NCBI RefSeq assembly: GCF_000222485.1
Contig: NC_015914.1
Coordinates: 992,001 to 1,056,000 of the forward strand
DNA: 64,000 bases
From: Cyclobacterium marinum DSM 745
Lineage (GTDB): Bacteria > Bacteroidota > Bacteroidia > Cytophagales > Cyclobacteriaceae
Direction of reading: 5' to 3'
The stretch's first letter is position 1. The number at the start of each line of letters is the position of its first letter. Position numbers and translations under genes: made by a program. Below are positions 1-9,209 of the stretch, piece by piece. The notes under the pieces are model-generated. The model saw only the letters and a program-made list of their open reading frames with translations. It had not been told where the DNA came from and searched no databases.

Positions 1-783
1 AAAAGAGGAAAAGTTTCAGCATCCAACTTAAAAAAAGCTTTGGTTGAAGTCTTGTGTTTGCCGGAAAAATTTGAAGTAACAGACTACCGGATTTATAGAG
101 GAAGAAAAGAAACTTTATTCCCTCGCCCTTATGTCACTGACATGTTTGTAGAAACGGAGCCGGGTATTCACAATGCGGTCTACCGACTTACAGAAGAAAA
201 CATCTACTCCAGACCACATGGCAGTCCAAAAAAAGCCATACTCTATGTATCTCACTTGGAAATGGATGATGAGCTGATCAATGATGAAAAGATAAGGGGC
301 ATTCTCTCCGACCATGCTGATCAAGCGATATACACCTGTGACTTAAGAGGAATTGGACAAACCCAGCCTAACACCCATGTGAGCTATTCTATTCCTTACA
401 ATAGAGAGTATTTTTATGGTATGCTTTCAAATATGATGGATGAACCTCTTATAGGGAAACGAACCTATGATTTACTTTGTATTTTAAATTGGCTAGAAAA
501 AATAGACCATACTGAAATTACAATTCTTGGCAATGGTTGGGGCTGTCAGCCCGCTACTTTTGCCTCTGTACTGAATAAGAATGTCAAAAAAGTTATCCTG
601 AAAAATGCATTGAGTAGTTACAGTGATATAGCTGAATCTACTTTCTACAACTGGCCTGTTTCAGCCTTTCCGATGAATGTGTTGCATCATTTTGACTTGC
701 CGGATTGTTACCGCGAACTCGAGCGAAAAAACCTTGAAATACTTGGGTTTTGGGGGGCAGAAGCAGATCAGGACAAAAAATAA
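1..783 (+). CDS. alpha/beta hydrolase, C-terminal part (acetylxylan esterase-like), truncated by window edge
   Basis: The frame is open from base 1 with no stop, so this is the C-terminal part of a longer protein; the TTG at 40 is not a credible start. The sequence resembles the C-terminal half of alpha/beta hydrolases annotated in Bacteroidota as acetylxylan-esterase-like. A segment near residue 170 (counting from the TTG) reads G-N-G-W-G followed by a small-residue helix, which is where a nucleophile elbow G-x-S-x-G would lie, but there is no serine. It ends with a FDLPDCYREL-type segment. Substrate unknown. The missing serine may be normal for this subfamily or mean this domain is non-catalytic. 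Family call moderately sure, function unsure. Confidence 0.6.
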   Translation, partial: KRGKVSASNLKKALVEVLCLPEKFEVTDYRIYRGRKETLFPRPYVTDMFVETEPGIHNAVYRLTEENIYSRPHGSPKKAILYVSHLEMDDELINDEKIRGILSDHADQAIYTCDLRGIGQTQPNTHVSYSIPYNREYFYGMLSNMMDEPLIGKRTYDLLCILNWLEKIDHTEITILGNGWGCQPATFASVLNKNVKKVILKNALSSYSDIAESTFYNWPVSAFPMNVLHHFDLPDCYRELERKNLEILGFWGAEADQDKK

Positions 784-933
784 ACTAGTGATAACCTTTA
801 AATCCTTTTCGAAAAAAATGCCTGCCAATCTGTTCGGTAGGTATTTTCTTATTGACAAGCCTTATAATGGGGTTCGCATTAAAAGCTGATATTTATAGCC
901 TACATCAATTCACGTTTTAAATCTAAGAAAGGC

Positions 934-1398
934 TTAAACTACTTTTCCTCGTTTTTTGGTTTCAGCATCCTTCTTGGCCCCATAAAGTATCCCAAATAGC
1001 ATTCCCATACTTGTTCCCATAGACAATCCCACACTTGATCCTAAATTGGAATCCATCCCCATCCCATACACTACCCCTATGAATGTACCAAACATCAAAC
1101 CATAGGCCATCCCTATTTCAGTATAATGCTTTTCGGTGGTGAAATCTAACTCATCTTTTAAAAAGGCTTTAAATTCAGTCAATTTTTGTTTATAGTATTT
1201 TTTCGAATTGTCCGATGATGTGTCTAGATGAATTGAGCTTAATTCTTTTTGTAACACTGGTGACTCTCTTTCTGACAGATCTTTGTTTTTCAAGTTTTTC
1301 AGAATTTTAAGAAAAGATTCATAAATCCTTCTTTCCCGTTTATTATTCGTTGTTTTCAATAATTTATTGAAAACTGCTATTGCTTCTGAAATGCTCAT
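934..1398 (-). CDS. hypothetical glycine-rich membrane protein, last gene of sigma-factor operon
   Basis: A 154-residue protein I do not recognise. The first ~90 residues are charged and helical. Residues ~93-140 form a hydrophobic glycine-rich stretch with repeated G-x3-G spacing (AYGLMFGTFIGVVYGMG, then GLSMGTSMGMLFG), typical of a glycine zipper that packs helices in a membrane. It ends with a short basic tail. It lies 54 bases downstream of the 219-residue membrane protein on the same strand, so it is probably the third gene of the sigma-factor transcript. A role in membrane or envelope sensing is inference from position only. Confidence 0.6.
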   Translation of the reverse strand: MSISEAIAVFNKLLKTTNNKRERRIYESFLKILKNLKNKDLSERESPVLQKELSSIHLDTSSDNSKKYYKQKLTEFKAFLKDELDFTTEKHYTEIGMAYGLMFGTFIGVVYGMGMDSNLGSSVGLSMGTSMGMLFGILYGAKKDAETKKRGKVV

Positions 1399-1452
1399 GC
1401 TATTTATTTTTTTTCGTTTGTATTCAAAATACTCCGTTGCAATACTTAAATT

Positions 1453-2112
1453 TTACTCAGCCCTTAAGTCTTCCATATCTGAAATCAACTCGTCAAGTTT
1501 TCTAATTACCCTTCCATACACAATATTTAAATCCCAATGGTAAATCTTCCCTCCAAAAAGTGCCAAAACAGCCAGAATGAGCACCATGGCAAATAGTCCG
1601 ATTAATGGCATTCCAAAAACCACAGTAAGGTCAGGATATTTCACCATCAATTCATTCATTACCGTTTCGCTTAGTTGTTGGCCATTTTTACTTGAAAACC
1701 AAAAACCCATTATGGTCGATAGAAATATTAAAGGGTAATAAAACCTGGCCATTTTTGTATTGACCGATATTTGATCATCCAGCCAGCTTCTGAATGATTT
1801 GAGATATTGATAGCTGTTAACATTTTCATCAATGCAATCCAAGCCCTTTGAAAGCCTTTTATTCACAATAAATACTCCGGCTGAAACCAGAAATAAACCT
1901 ACTCCCATAATGGGGATTCCTAAAAAAAAAGAAGCTACTAAAACCACTACAGAACCAATCGCAATGGCATTCAAATTAGTTTTAAACATCCTTTTATATT
2001 TATCGATGAAATGAATCGATTTTTGATTGTATAGGTTGGTAACCTTTGGGCCTACCAATGCTTCATTTTTCATAAACCCTTCTTTCCAAATTGTTTCAAT
2101 TGACTTTTCCAT
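1453..2112 (-). CDS. hypothetical multi-pass membrane protein, possible anti-sigma partner
   Basis: A 219-residue protein with about four hydrophobic segments (roughly residues 46-66, 68-84, 122-142 and 165-187) and a basic N-terminal region. No enzymatic motif is visible. Its ATG lies inside the end of the sigma-factor gene with a 17-base overlap, so the two are translationally coupled. In Bacteroidota the gene directly after an ECF sigma factor is often its membrane-bound antagonist, so an anti-sigma role is a reasonable inference, but I see no recognised anti-sigma domain and do not claim it. Confidence 0.65.
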   Translation of the reverse strand: MEKSIETIWKEGFMKNEALVGPKVTNLYNQKSIHFIDKYKRMFKTNLNAIAIGSVVVLVASFFLGIPIMGVGLFLVSAGVFIVNKRLSKGLDCIDENVNSYQYLKSFRSWLDDQISVNTKMARFYYPLIFLSTIMGFWFSSKNGQQLSETVMNELMVKYPDLTVVFGMPLIGLFAMVLILAVLALFGGKIYHWDLNIVYGRVIRKLDELISDMEDLRAE

Positions 2113-2587
2113 TTAATCGTTTTTTTAACCGTTCTTTAATTCTTTTAATGCGTACCCCAATATTATTTGGAGTGGTACCAATGATGTCAGCTATTTCTTG
2201 GTATGATTTTTCCTCCAAATAAAGTAAAATCACCCCTCTGTCTACTTCCGATAGTTTTTTTATGGCTCCATACAAATGATTGAGTGCCTCATCCGAAAAT
2301 GCATGACTATCTTCAACCAGTTCTTCAGGCAGGGCATCGGAAGCAAAATATTGATAGTTATTTTTCTTCTTTTTCAACAAGGTCATGCATACATTCAAAG
2401 ACAATCTATAAACCCATGTAGACCACTCAGACTTTTGCCGAAAGCTGTCTCTGCTCTTCCAAATTTGTAAACAGACTTCTTGGTAATAATCTTCAAAGTC
2501 CTCTTGCGTATTGGTATATGCCCGACATATCTTAATTACGATGGCTGCATAAGGTAAAATTGAAGATTTGTAGAAGTCGCTGCTCAC
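2096..2587 (-). CDS. RNA polymerase sigma factor, sigma-70 family, ECF subfamily
   Basis: A 163-residue ECF-type sigma factor that directs RNA polymerase to a specific promoter set. Region 2 is at about residues 22-75 (FEDYYQEVCLQIWK, then FRQKSEWSTWVYRLSLN). Region 4 is at about 112-158 (LSEVDRGVILLYLEEKSYQEIADIIG followed by the recognition helix NNIGVRIKRIKERL). There is no region 1.1 or 3, and the length is normal for the subfamily. It is the first gene of a three-gene minus-strand operon and overlaps the next gene by 17 bases. An inverted repeat lies just upstream (2608-2632). Confidence 0.9.
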   Translation of the reverse strand: MSSDFYKSSILPYAAIVIKICRAYTNTQEDFEDYYQEVCLQIWKSRDSFRQKSEWSTWVYRLSLNVCMTLLKKKKNNYQYFASDALPEELVEDSHAFSDEALNHLYGAIKKLSEVDRGVILLYLEEKSYQEIADIIGTTPNNIGVRIKRIKERLKKRLNGKVN

Positions 2588-2607
2588 TGCTTTTTTTCTT
2601 GGTTAGT

Positions 2608-2632
2608 GGTGTAAATCAAAAATTATTACACC
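2608..2632. promoter_or_regulatory. inverted repeat upstream of ECF sigma gene
   Basis: GGTGTAA (2608-2614) and TTACACC (2626-2632) form perfect 7-bp arms around an 11-base AT-rich spacer, 20 bases before the sigma-factor start. The position fits an operator or an autoregulatory site. There is no direct evidence for a binding protein. Confidence 0.35.
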
Positions 2633-2814
2633 CTAATTGAAATTTTTATAAAAAAAATACGATTAAAGTAGATTGGGCTTTTCTCCTAAATAGAAATTTT
2701 GTTGCCTTTTTATAAAACTGAAACATTCAGAAGACCATCTATTAGTCGATGGAATTGTTATTCGGAAATCAAGTGAGATAGCCTATGAAAAAGGTAACAT
2801 ATGTAGATTAAACC

Positions 2815-3963
2815 TTAATCCATAACCGAGGGCATTTCTCCAATATTGTATTTTATTTCTGTTATTTCCAGCTTTAGCCAAGTCCAATTGCCACGCTCTA
2901 ACTTCCATTCTGCTTTGGAAGAAACAGGGATTCTAATACCATTACGTTTCTCTGTTTTTATGGCACTAACTGTCCATTCTGTAGGAATGGAATCCTTGGA
3001 GTCTTTATAACGCATGGCTACAAACTTTTTAAACTCCCCTCTTTCGTCAAAGTAAAAAACACCGGATCCTTTTGTTCCCTTATACTCCATGGTAGCTTTC
3101 ACAGAATTTTTATCAACCCTCTCCCAAGTTAAATACGGGCTTACAGCAAAAGAAGGAAACCAAACCATCTCAGCCAAATAGCGCTGTAAGGAGGCTTGAT
3201 TTATTTTATTCTCTACTTTAGTATTCACTATTGGAAGGAGGGAAAAAAGCTTAATCGTCATTTCTCCTTCCCCATTCTCAAATTTATCTCTTCCCACCAC
3301 CGGCAAAAATGGACTCATTTGTAAATCTACTGACCAATTAAATGCGGGTGGTTCTAAAGTGAAATATTGATGGGCCTGAGCATTCATCCATTGCTTTTGC
3401 TCCGGTTTCATCCGCATTTGTAATTCTTGCTTCAAATAAACGTTGTAGACCAAAGCCTTGCCAATTGATCCATTGTTTATCAACCATCTTTGAACAATTT
3501 CAGGCAATCCTACTAGCATCTCCTCAGATAAAATGGCTTGGCCATTGATCTTTGAATTGGCAGACATTATATCAACTTCTTCCTTCACCATTTCCTTAAA
3601 GTTAAAGGTGAAATAGGCGAGAATAATGTAAACTAAAACAATTAAATTTATAATTGTACCAAATTTGGCATCAGCCCAATAATTTAAGATTAAAAATTGG
3701 GATAGAATTATTCCTGCTAAACCTGTCAGCTGCCAATAATGAAACCTTGCTGCCAAAAAAAAAGCGGTAATAGCAAATAAGGCGAAGGCTACCAACCACA
3801 GTATTCCCATTAACCGGGTAATTGGCTGAGAAATGGCATTTAACGCTGACAAGTCAAATGCTTTTAAAAATCCAAAAAGGTGGATTACCCCATGTATGAC
3901 AATAATTACAATAAATACTGTTCGCATCATTCTTTTTTTATAATGAAAAAAGTTCGAAAACAC
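2815..3963 (-). CDS. DUF6544-like membrane protein
   Basis: A 382-residue protein. The N-terminal ~125 residues hold about four membrane segments starting at residue ~12. The rest is a soluble domain with the pattern Q-R-Y-L-A-E-M-V-W-F-P at about residues 258-268 and a later GSGVFYFDERGEFKKF segment, which I associate with the DUF6544 family (function unknown). It stands alone, divergent from the sulfatase at 4206, with a 242-base spacer between their starts. Family call from memory of the motif pattern, moderately sure. Confidence 0.65.
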   Translation of the reverse strand: MFSNFFHYKKRMMRTVFIVIIVIHGVIHLFGFLKAFDLSALNAISQPITRLMGILWLVAFALFAITAFFLAARFHYWQLTGLAGIILSQFLILNYWADAKFGTIINLIVLVYIILAYFTFNFKEMVKEEVDIMSANSKINGQAILSEEMLVGLPEIVQRWLINNGSIGKALVYNVYLKQELQMRMKPEQKQWMNAQAHQYFTLEPPAFNWSVDLQMSPFLPVVGRDKFENGEGEMTIKLFSLLPIVNTKVENKINQASLQRYLAEMVWFPSFAVSPYLTWERVDKNSVKATMEYKGTKGSGVFYFDERGEFKKFVAMRYKDSKDSIPTEWTVSAIKTEKRNGIRIPVSSKAEWKLERGNWTWLKLEITEIKYNIGEMPSVMD

Positions 3964-4205
3964 CTTAATATAGCAGCTCTAAATTAATAAAAATACCAAC
4001 CTCCTTCCTTATAACCTTTTAAAATCTAAGTATTTGCAACATACATCTTCCTTCAAATCAATTTTGCGGGGAAATTACTAAAAGCTTAATAACTGTTTTA
4101 AAACTTGAAAAATTGTAAATTAGAGGAAACAACCTTGTTGAGGATATCAATGGCATCTCCCACCATAAAATAGGCTTGACAAAACATCAGCTAAAAAAAT
4201 TATTA

Positions 4206-5720
4206 ATGACATATTTTACTCACGAATACCAGATAGTAAACTTGGCCATCCGCAAGGCCAATAATAATATAATACTTCTTTTTTCGACTCTTTTATTCTT
4301 GTTGGCTACACCCACACAAGCCCAAGACAAGGGGAAATTGAATGTACTGTTTATGATCTCCGACGACCTTACAACCACTGCAATATCCAGCTATGAGAAC
4401 AGAGCAAGTCAAACCCCTAATATAGACCAACTGGCAGCTAAAGGCACCCAATTCACAAAAGCTTATTGTCAATATCCTGTTTGTGGCCCATCGAGAGCCT
4501 CAATGATGTTTGGTTACTACCCTAATGCAACCACTACCTATGGCTATGTTAGTGGACGTGAAAATGTGGGAGAAAAGCGTCAATCTTGGGCCCAATTATT
4601 CAAAGACAATGGCTATTATACCGCAAGAGTAGGAAAGATTTTCCATATGGGATCAGTTGATATTATGAAAGGGAGAGATGGCAAAGATGACCCGGCTTCC
4701 TGGACTGAAAGGTACAATAGTCCTGCCCCGGAGGTCCATGCAAAAGGCAGTAGAGAATTGGTACAAAACAATCCTTATGGTTTGCTTGAAGTTTCCAATG
4801 ACACCAATTGGAATGGTGGAAATCAGATCAATATCGTCAAAACTATTGAAAATGAAATTCACACTGATGCAGAAACAGCCAATAAGGTTTCAGAATTATT
4901 AAGGCTCCATAAAAACGAACCATTTTTTATTGCCGCAGGATTTTTTCGTCCCCATGTCCCTTTTGTAGCTCCTAAATCTTCATTTGAAGACTACCCCTAC
5001 GAACAAGTGGTCTTACCTCCTAGGGTCGCCAATGACTGGGATGACATTCCTGAACAAGGGATCAATTATGTAAACAGCCTTAACGGTGAAATGACCGAGG
5101 TGCAGGAGAAAAAAGCTATTGCTGCTTATTATGCCTCCACTTCCTTTTTAGATGAGCAGGTAGGCAAAGTTTTGCAAACATTGAAAGATGAAGGGCTTGA
5201 AGACAATACCATTGTCATTTTCACCTCAGATCATGGGTTCTTTTTAGGAGAACACCGTTTTTGGATGAAGGTGGGATTGATGGAAGAATCTGTAAGGGTG
5301 CCACTTATTATTAAAGTTCCCGGACAAAAACCAGCCGTTTGCCATTCTTTTGCAGAATTAATTGATCTATATCCTACCATTTCAGAATTGGCAGGCTTAA
5401 AGGCTCCGGCTACCCTTCAAGGCCAAAGCTTAGCCGAGCTGATCGAAAATCCCGAAAAAGAGGTAAGGGATTTTGCTTTTTCAGTCTCTCAAAGAAACGG
5501 TAGAATGGGACATTTAATCCGCACCAAAGACTGGGCTTTTATTCAATACGGAGAAAAGGCTGAAGGAGGCATGGAATTGTATGACATGAATTATGATAAG
5601 GGGCAATACAACAATCTGGCAAACTACCCCCAATACTCAAATGTGATCTCTGAAATGCAATACCTCTTAAAAGGTAAATTAGCTGAAATCCGCAACAATG
5701 ATCTGGGCATAATTTATTGA
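4206..5720 (+). CDS. sulfatase, iduronate-2-sulfatase-like (type I, formylglycine)
   Basis: An exported type I sulfatase that would hydrolyse sulfate esters, probably on a polysaccharide. The metal-binding ISDDL comes soon after the signal peptide, and the sulfatase signature C-G-P-S-R has the cysteine that is oxidised to formylglycine (residue 93 from this start). GKIFHMG and TSDHGFFLGEH are typical of iduronate-2-sulfatase-like members. I chose the ATG at 4206, which gives 504 residues and a signal peptide ending in TPTQAQ; an in-frame TTG at 4176 has no better support. The natural substrate cannot be told from sequence. No formylglycine-generating enzyme is in the window. Confidence 0.9.
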   Translation: MTYFTHEYQIVNLAIRKANNNIILLFSTLLFLLATPTQAQDKGKLNVLFMISDDLTTTAISSYENRASQTPNIDQLAAKGTQFTKAYCQYPVCGPSRASMMFGYYPNATTTYGYVSGRENVGEKRQSWAQLFKDNGYYTARVGKIFHMGSVDIMKGRDGKDDPASWTERYNSPAPEVHAKGSRELVQNNPYGLLEVSNDTNWNGGNQINIVKTIENEIHTDAETANKVSELLRLHKNEPFFIAAGFFRPHVPFVAPKSSFEDYPYEQVVLPPRVANDWDDIPEQGINYVNSLNGEMTEVQEKKAIAAYYASTSFLDEQVGKVLQTLKDEGLEDNTIVIFTSDHGFFLGEHRFWMKVGLMEESVRVPLIIKVPGQKPAVCHSFAELIDLYPTISELAGLKAPATLQGQSLAELIENPEKEVRDFAFSVSQRNGRMGHLIRTKDWAFIQYGEKAEGGMELYDMNYDKGQYNNLANYPQYSNVISEMQYLLKGKLAEIRNNDLGIIY

Positions 5721-5783
5721 GATAAAATCGGCTAAACTCCACAAATACAAATCAGTTATTGCTTATCATAGAAATAGAAAAAA

Positions 5784-6974
5784 ATGACTGAAACCCTTAC
5801 TCTTCAGCAAGCACAAAAACTAGTCTTTGCCTCTCAAGGGATCTTCACCACTAGAAAAAATGGGCCTGCCATAGAGCAAACCCTTTTGACCATAGAAAAG
5901 CTTGGCTATATTCAAATAGATACAATTTCGGCGGTTCAGCGTGCCCACCATCATGTCCTATGGAGTAGAAACCCAAAGTATCAAAATGCTCACCTAGATG
6001 AATTGTTGGCCGAGAGAAAAATTTTCGAATATTGGTCTCATGCAGCAGCTTATTTACCCATGAAGAATTATAGGTTTAGTCTTCTCCGGAAAAATGCACT
6101 ATTAAAGGGTGAGCAAAAACATTGGTTCAAAAAAGACCTGCAATTGATGGAACTGGTCCTAAACAGGATCAAAAATGAAGGACCTCTGATGGCAAAAGAC
6201 TTTGATTCAGAGAAAAAAACAAAAGCCTGGGGAAGTAAGCCTGCCAAACAAGCCTTGGAAAATTTATTCATGCAAGGTGAATTGATGATTTCTTCGCGTA
6301 AAAACTTTCACAAGGTTTATGATCTGACAGAAAGGGTATTGCCAAAGGACATTGACCTAAGGACGCCTTCTATGAAAGAATATCATCGATTTTTAATCAA
6401 CAATTACCTTAAGGCCAATGGGATTGGACAAGCTTCTGAAATCTCCTACCTGCAAAAAAACACCAAAACAAAAATTGTTGCCGAACTGAAGGAAATGCAT
6501 TATTCAGGGGAATTAATTAAAGTTAAAGTAAATGAGATTGAGTATTGTGCTTTGCCGGAATCTTTGACATTGCTTGACAAACCATTGAAACGCAAGCAAC
6601 TAAAAATTCTTTCCCCTTTTGACAATTTGCTCATTCAACGGAAACGCATGCTCAATTTGTTTAATTTTGATTACCAGATTGAATGTTATCTCCCGGAAGC
6701 CAAACGTAAATACGGCTATTTTTCATTGCCAATATTATGGAACGGCACATTTGCAGCAAGAATGGATTGCAAAGCGGATAGAAAAACGTCGGTTTTGCAT
6801 ATCCATCATTTGGCGTTAGAAGAAGTTCTGGGAGACAAGGACGCTTTTGTCTTGGCCCTCTGCAAAGAGCTGGAAGCCTTTAAAGAGTTCAATAATTGCG
6901 CGGAAATCCAACTTCACAAAACTAGCCCTTCTGACGCCAAAATATTAATAAACAAGTTTTTAATAACTAACTAG
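5784..6974 (+). CDS. winged-helix DNA glycosylase, YcaQ/AlkZ family
   Basis: A 396-residue member of the HTH_42 family that includes E. coli YcaQ, a DNA glycosylase acting on alkylated bases and interstrand cross-links. The catalytic Q-hydrophobic-D motif is present as Q44-I45-D46, followed by the characteristic VQRAHHHVLWSR and EYWSHAAAYLPM segments (residues ~51-62 and ~87-98). The length matches the family. It begins 63 bases after the sulfatase stop but is functionally unrelated, and co-transcription is possible. The cytoplasmic DNA-repair role follows from the family. Confidence 0.88.
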   Translation: MTETLTLQQAQKLVFASQGIFTTRKNGPAIEQTLLTIEKLGYIQIDTISAVQRAHHHVLWSRNPKYQNAHLDELLAERKIFEYWSHAAAYLPMKNYRFSLLRKNALLKGEQKHWFKKDLQLMELVLNRIKNEGPLMAKDFDSEKKTKAWGSKPAKQALENLFMQGELMISSRKNFHKVYDLTERVLPKDIDLRTPSMKEYHRFLINNYLKANGIGQASEISYLQKNTKTKIVAELKEMHYSGELIKVKVNEIEYCALPESLTLLDKPLKRKQLKILSPFDNLLIQRKRMLNLFNFDYQIECYLPEAKRKYGYFSLPILWNGTFAARMDCKADRKTSVLHIHHLALEEVLGDKDAFVLALCKELEAFKEFNNCAEIQLHKTSPSDAKILINKFLITN

Positions 6975-7138
6975 TAAAGGCTAACTATATCCCCCAACCT
7001 CCTTTATTCTTCCGATGACACAAATTAAAAAAATCAACCCCTATTATTAACCAATGGCTTATATCTACAATTGGCACTTGGGGTTGATCAATTTTAATTT
7101 CTTTGGAGTAATAGTTCGGAATAATCAGGCATTATCGG

Positions 7139-7314
7139 TTATTGCTTTTTCCCTTCTTTTTTTACCGGAATATTACCAAAACTGATACAATAATAGAAGC
7201 AGAAAACTAAGGCAAAAAAGAAGATGATTGTGGGCCAGAAATAGATCCCGAGGATCCGAAAACATAATGGACTCCTTTAATGGCCATTAGCAAAACGATT
7301 AAACCTGCATCCAT
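7139..7314 (-). pseudogene. small two-segment membrane protein gene with a one-base frameshift
   Basis: This starts 13 bases after the M56 protease stop, with a good ribosome-binding sequence (AAGAGGTG) before its ATG. As read, the frame stops after 35 codons (7207-7209). Adding one T to the T4 run at 7259-7262 (A4 on the plus strand) joins residues 1-19 to a further 39 residues. This gives a 58-residue protein with a hydrophobic N-terminal helix, then ILGIYFWPTIIFFFALVF and a basic KKEGKKQ tail. The restored protein looks far more natural than the truncated one. It could be a true mutation, a slippage site or a sequencing error. I do not recognise the family. Confidence 0.5.
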
Positions 7315-7327
7315 TAAGACACCTCTT

Positions 7328-8743
7328 TTATTTATTAACACGAAAATTCATATAATATTTGTGTCGATCTACTATTGCCTTTTTATAATAGGCCGCATAA
7401 TAATCATTGGTCATTAAGTTTACTTGATAATAATGTTTGCCATAATTTTTGGCATTTTTTTCAAGTTTGCTTACAAATAAACTCCCAAAATCCGTATTGG
7501 TGTAGTTATCCAATGCTGCATTATTGATTCGTTTTCCGTCTATCCAAACCCCATATATTTCAGGATCCTTCCAAGACGCAATTTGCTGTTCAGTAGGCAC
7601 CCTTTTTTTCATCGGAGGAGGTGAGGGCCAAAACACTATCATTTGTTGGGACTGTTGATCTTTACTCATTATTAAAAACAAGGCTAGTAACCTTTCCCTG
7701 TCTTCACTCGAAATTTTGTATTCCACAGGACGCCCTTTATCATTTTTAGCTTTATTAACAATTTCCCTGTACTCCGCAAGTTGTGCAGGAGTCGCCCCTT
7801 CCGTAGTTGACGGAACGACAATTTGTTTTGACTGCACATTTTTAGTTTTCTCTTGTGCAATTGTTATTGTGCTGAAGAAAAACAAGGCAAGCCCCAATAA
7901 TGGAACTACAGACACTTGCCTACACAAGGCATTTCGGAATGATTTAGTTTTGGTCATCATAAGTAAACGTTTTTTAGTAATAGAATAATTAAATCGACTT
8001 GTAATAAATGAGCTTGCCTGTTCATTGACTTTTTCAAACAATAGGTATCGATAGAATTTAATATCAGAGATTTGATTGATCACTGCCTCATCGGCAAGAA
8101 ACTCATGGTTGAGCGATATGGCTTTCCGGAAAAGAAAAAGAAATGGATTAAACCAGAAAAAAATTTGGAGGACTTCTACGAACAAAATATCCCATGAATG
8201 CTTTTGGGATACATGCGCAAATTCGTGAACTAGAATCTCACCTTCAATATTTCCACTTGTGTACGCATCCTTATTGAGAAATATATATTCTAAAAAACTA
8301 TAAGGAACTAACTTTTGATTGGAAAGAACAATTTTGCTCCCTCTATAGGGAATAATATCACTTTCTCTTGCGCTTTGTAATATATATTTAATATTTATTA
8401 AAAACCTTGATAAAAACGCTAGGGTAATGGAAAAATAGGCAATCCAAAAGCCCCAAAACATATAATTAATACTTTTCACAAATGATTTATCATTGACCGA
8501 TTCGGCATTAATAGAAAATGTAGATTCAAAAAAAACAGCATCAACAATCTCCGTTGGTAACACCTGCTGTTTAAAGGAAATAAACGGAATTATAAACGAC
8601 AACATCAAACTTATTAACAAGAAAAACCTTTTAAATTTGTGCATGGGTTCATTTTCTAAAATAAGCTTGTAGAAAATAATAAATAAACCAGAACTACCGA
8701 TTATTTTAATTAGGTAAAAGACCATTATTCTATAATTAAGCAC
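7328..8743 (-). CDS. M56-family metallopeptidase, BlaR1/MecR1-like sensor
   Basis: A 471-residue membrane protein with helices near residues 1-28, 40-56, 95-118 and ~269-290. It carries the zinc protease motif H173-E174-F-A-H177, and the NHEFLADEAV segment at ~212-221 supplies the third ligand. The C-terminal domain lies outside the membrane and lacks a penicillin-binding domain, as is usual for Bacteroidota M56 proteins. Family members cut a MecI/BlaI-like repressor after sensing a signal. No BlaI-like gene is adjacent: upstream is a 466-base spacer, downstream the broken small membrane protein. The signal and target are unknown. Confidence 0.85.
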   Translation of the reverse strand: MLNYRIMVFYLIKIIGSSGLFIIFYKLILENEPMHKFKRFFLLISLMLSFIIPFISFKQQVLPTEIVDAVFFESTFSINAESVNDKSFVKSINYMFWGFWIAYFSITLAFLSRFLINIKYILQSARESDIIPYRGSKIVLSNQKLVPYSFLEYIFLNKDAYTSGNIEGEILVHEFAHVSQKHSWDILFVEVLQIFFWFNPFLFLFRKAISLNHEFLADEAVINQISDIKFYRYLLFEKVNEQASSFITSRFNYSITKKRLLMMTKTKSFRNALCRQVSVVPLLGLALFFFSTITIAQEKTKNVQSKQIVVPSTTEGATPAQLAEYREIVNKAKNDKGRPVEYKISSEDRERLLALFLIMSKDQQSQQMIVFWPSPPPMKKRVPTEQQIASWKDPEIYGVWIDGKRINNAALDNYTNTDFGSLFVSKLEKNAKNYGKHYYQVNLMTNDYYAAYYKKAIVDRHKYYMNFRVNK

Positions 8744-9209
8744 CTTATTCTACAAATGTAGATTAAAAATTTAATAATTCCTATAGTTCAACTAATTTTT
8801 TATTCTAGCTGAATTTTAATACATTACCTTTTAAAAGTTCCAAATGGAATAAATTATCAAAAAGCAGATCAATCCAAAAAAACAGGAAACAGCCTCATTT
8901 AAGCATATTTATTAAACTGATCAACCATATATATAATTTTGATAATAATAAAAATTGAGCTAAAACAAATCAATAACAATTGGAATTGACCATTAAAAAA
9001 GCCTAACTCATTAAATATTCTAAAAAACATTAAAACAATAAATAACCATTTTTGTTTAGAATAAAACAACCTGATAGTATTTTATCAAATTGAGATTTAG
9101 AAATTTTGGAACTGTTTTTGTAGGCAATACTTTTTCTATCCTTAATTTTTTTATAACAAATTATTCAGGTTAGAATTTATTTATCAATTATCACTTAAAT
9201 GATAAAGCT
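8744..9209. other. AT-rich spacer between M56 gene and first SusC gene
   Basis: 466 bases without a gene, very AT-rich and rich in A and T runs. It must hold the divergent promoters of the M56 gene and of the SusC/SusD pair. I cannot assign a specific promoter with confidence and see no RNA gene. Confidence 0.5.
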
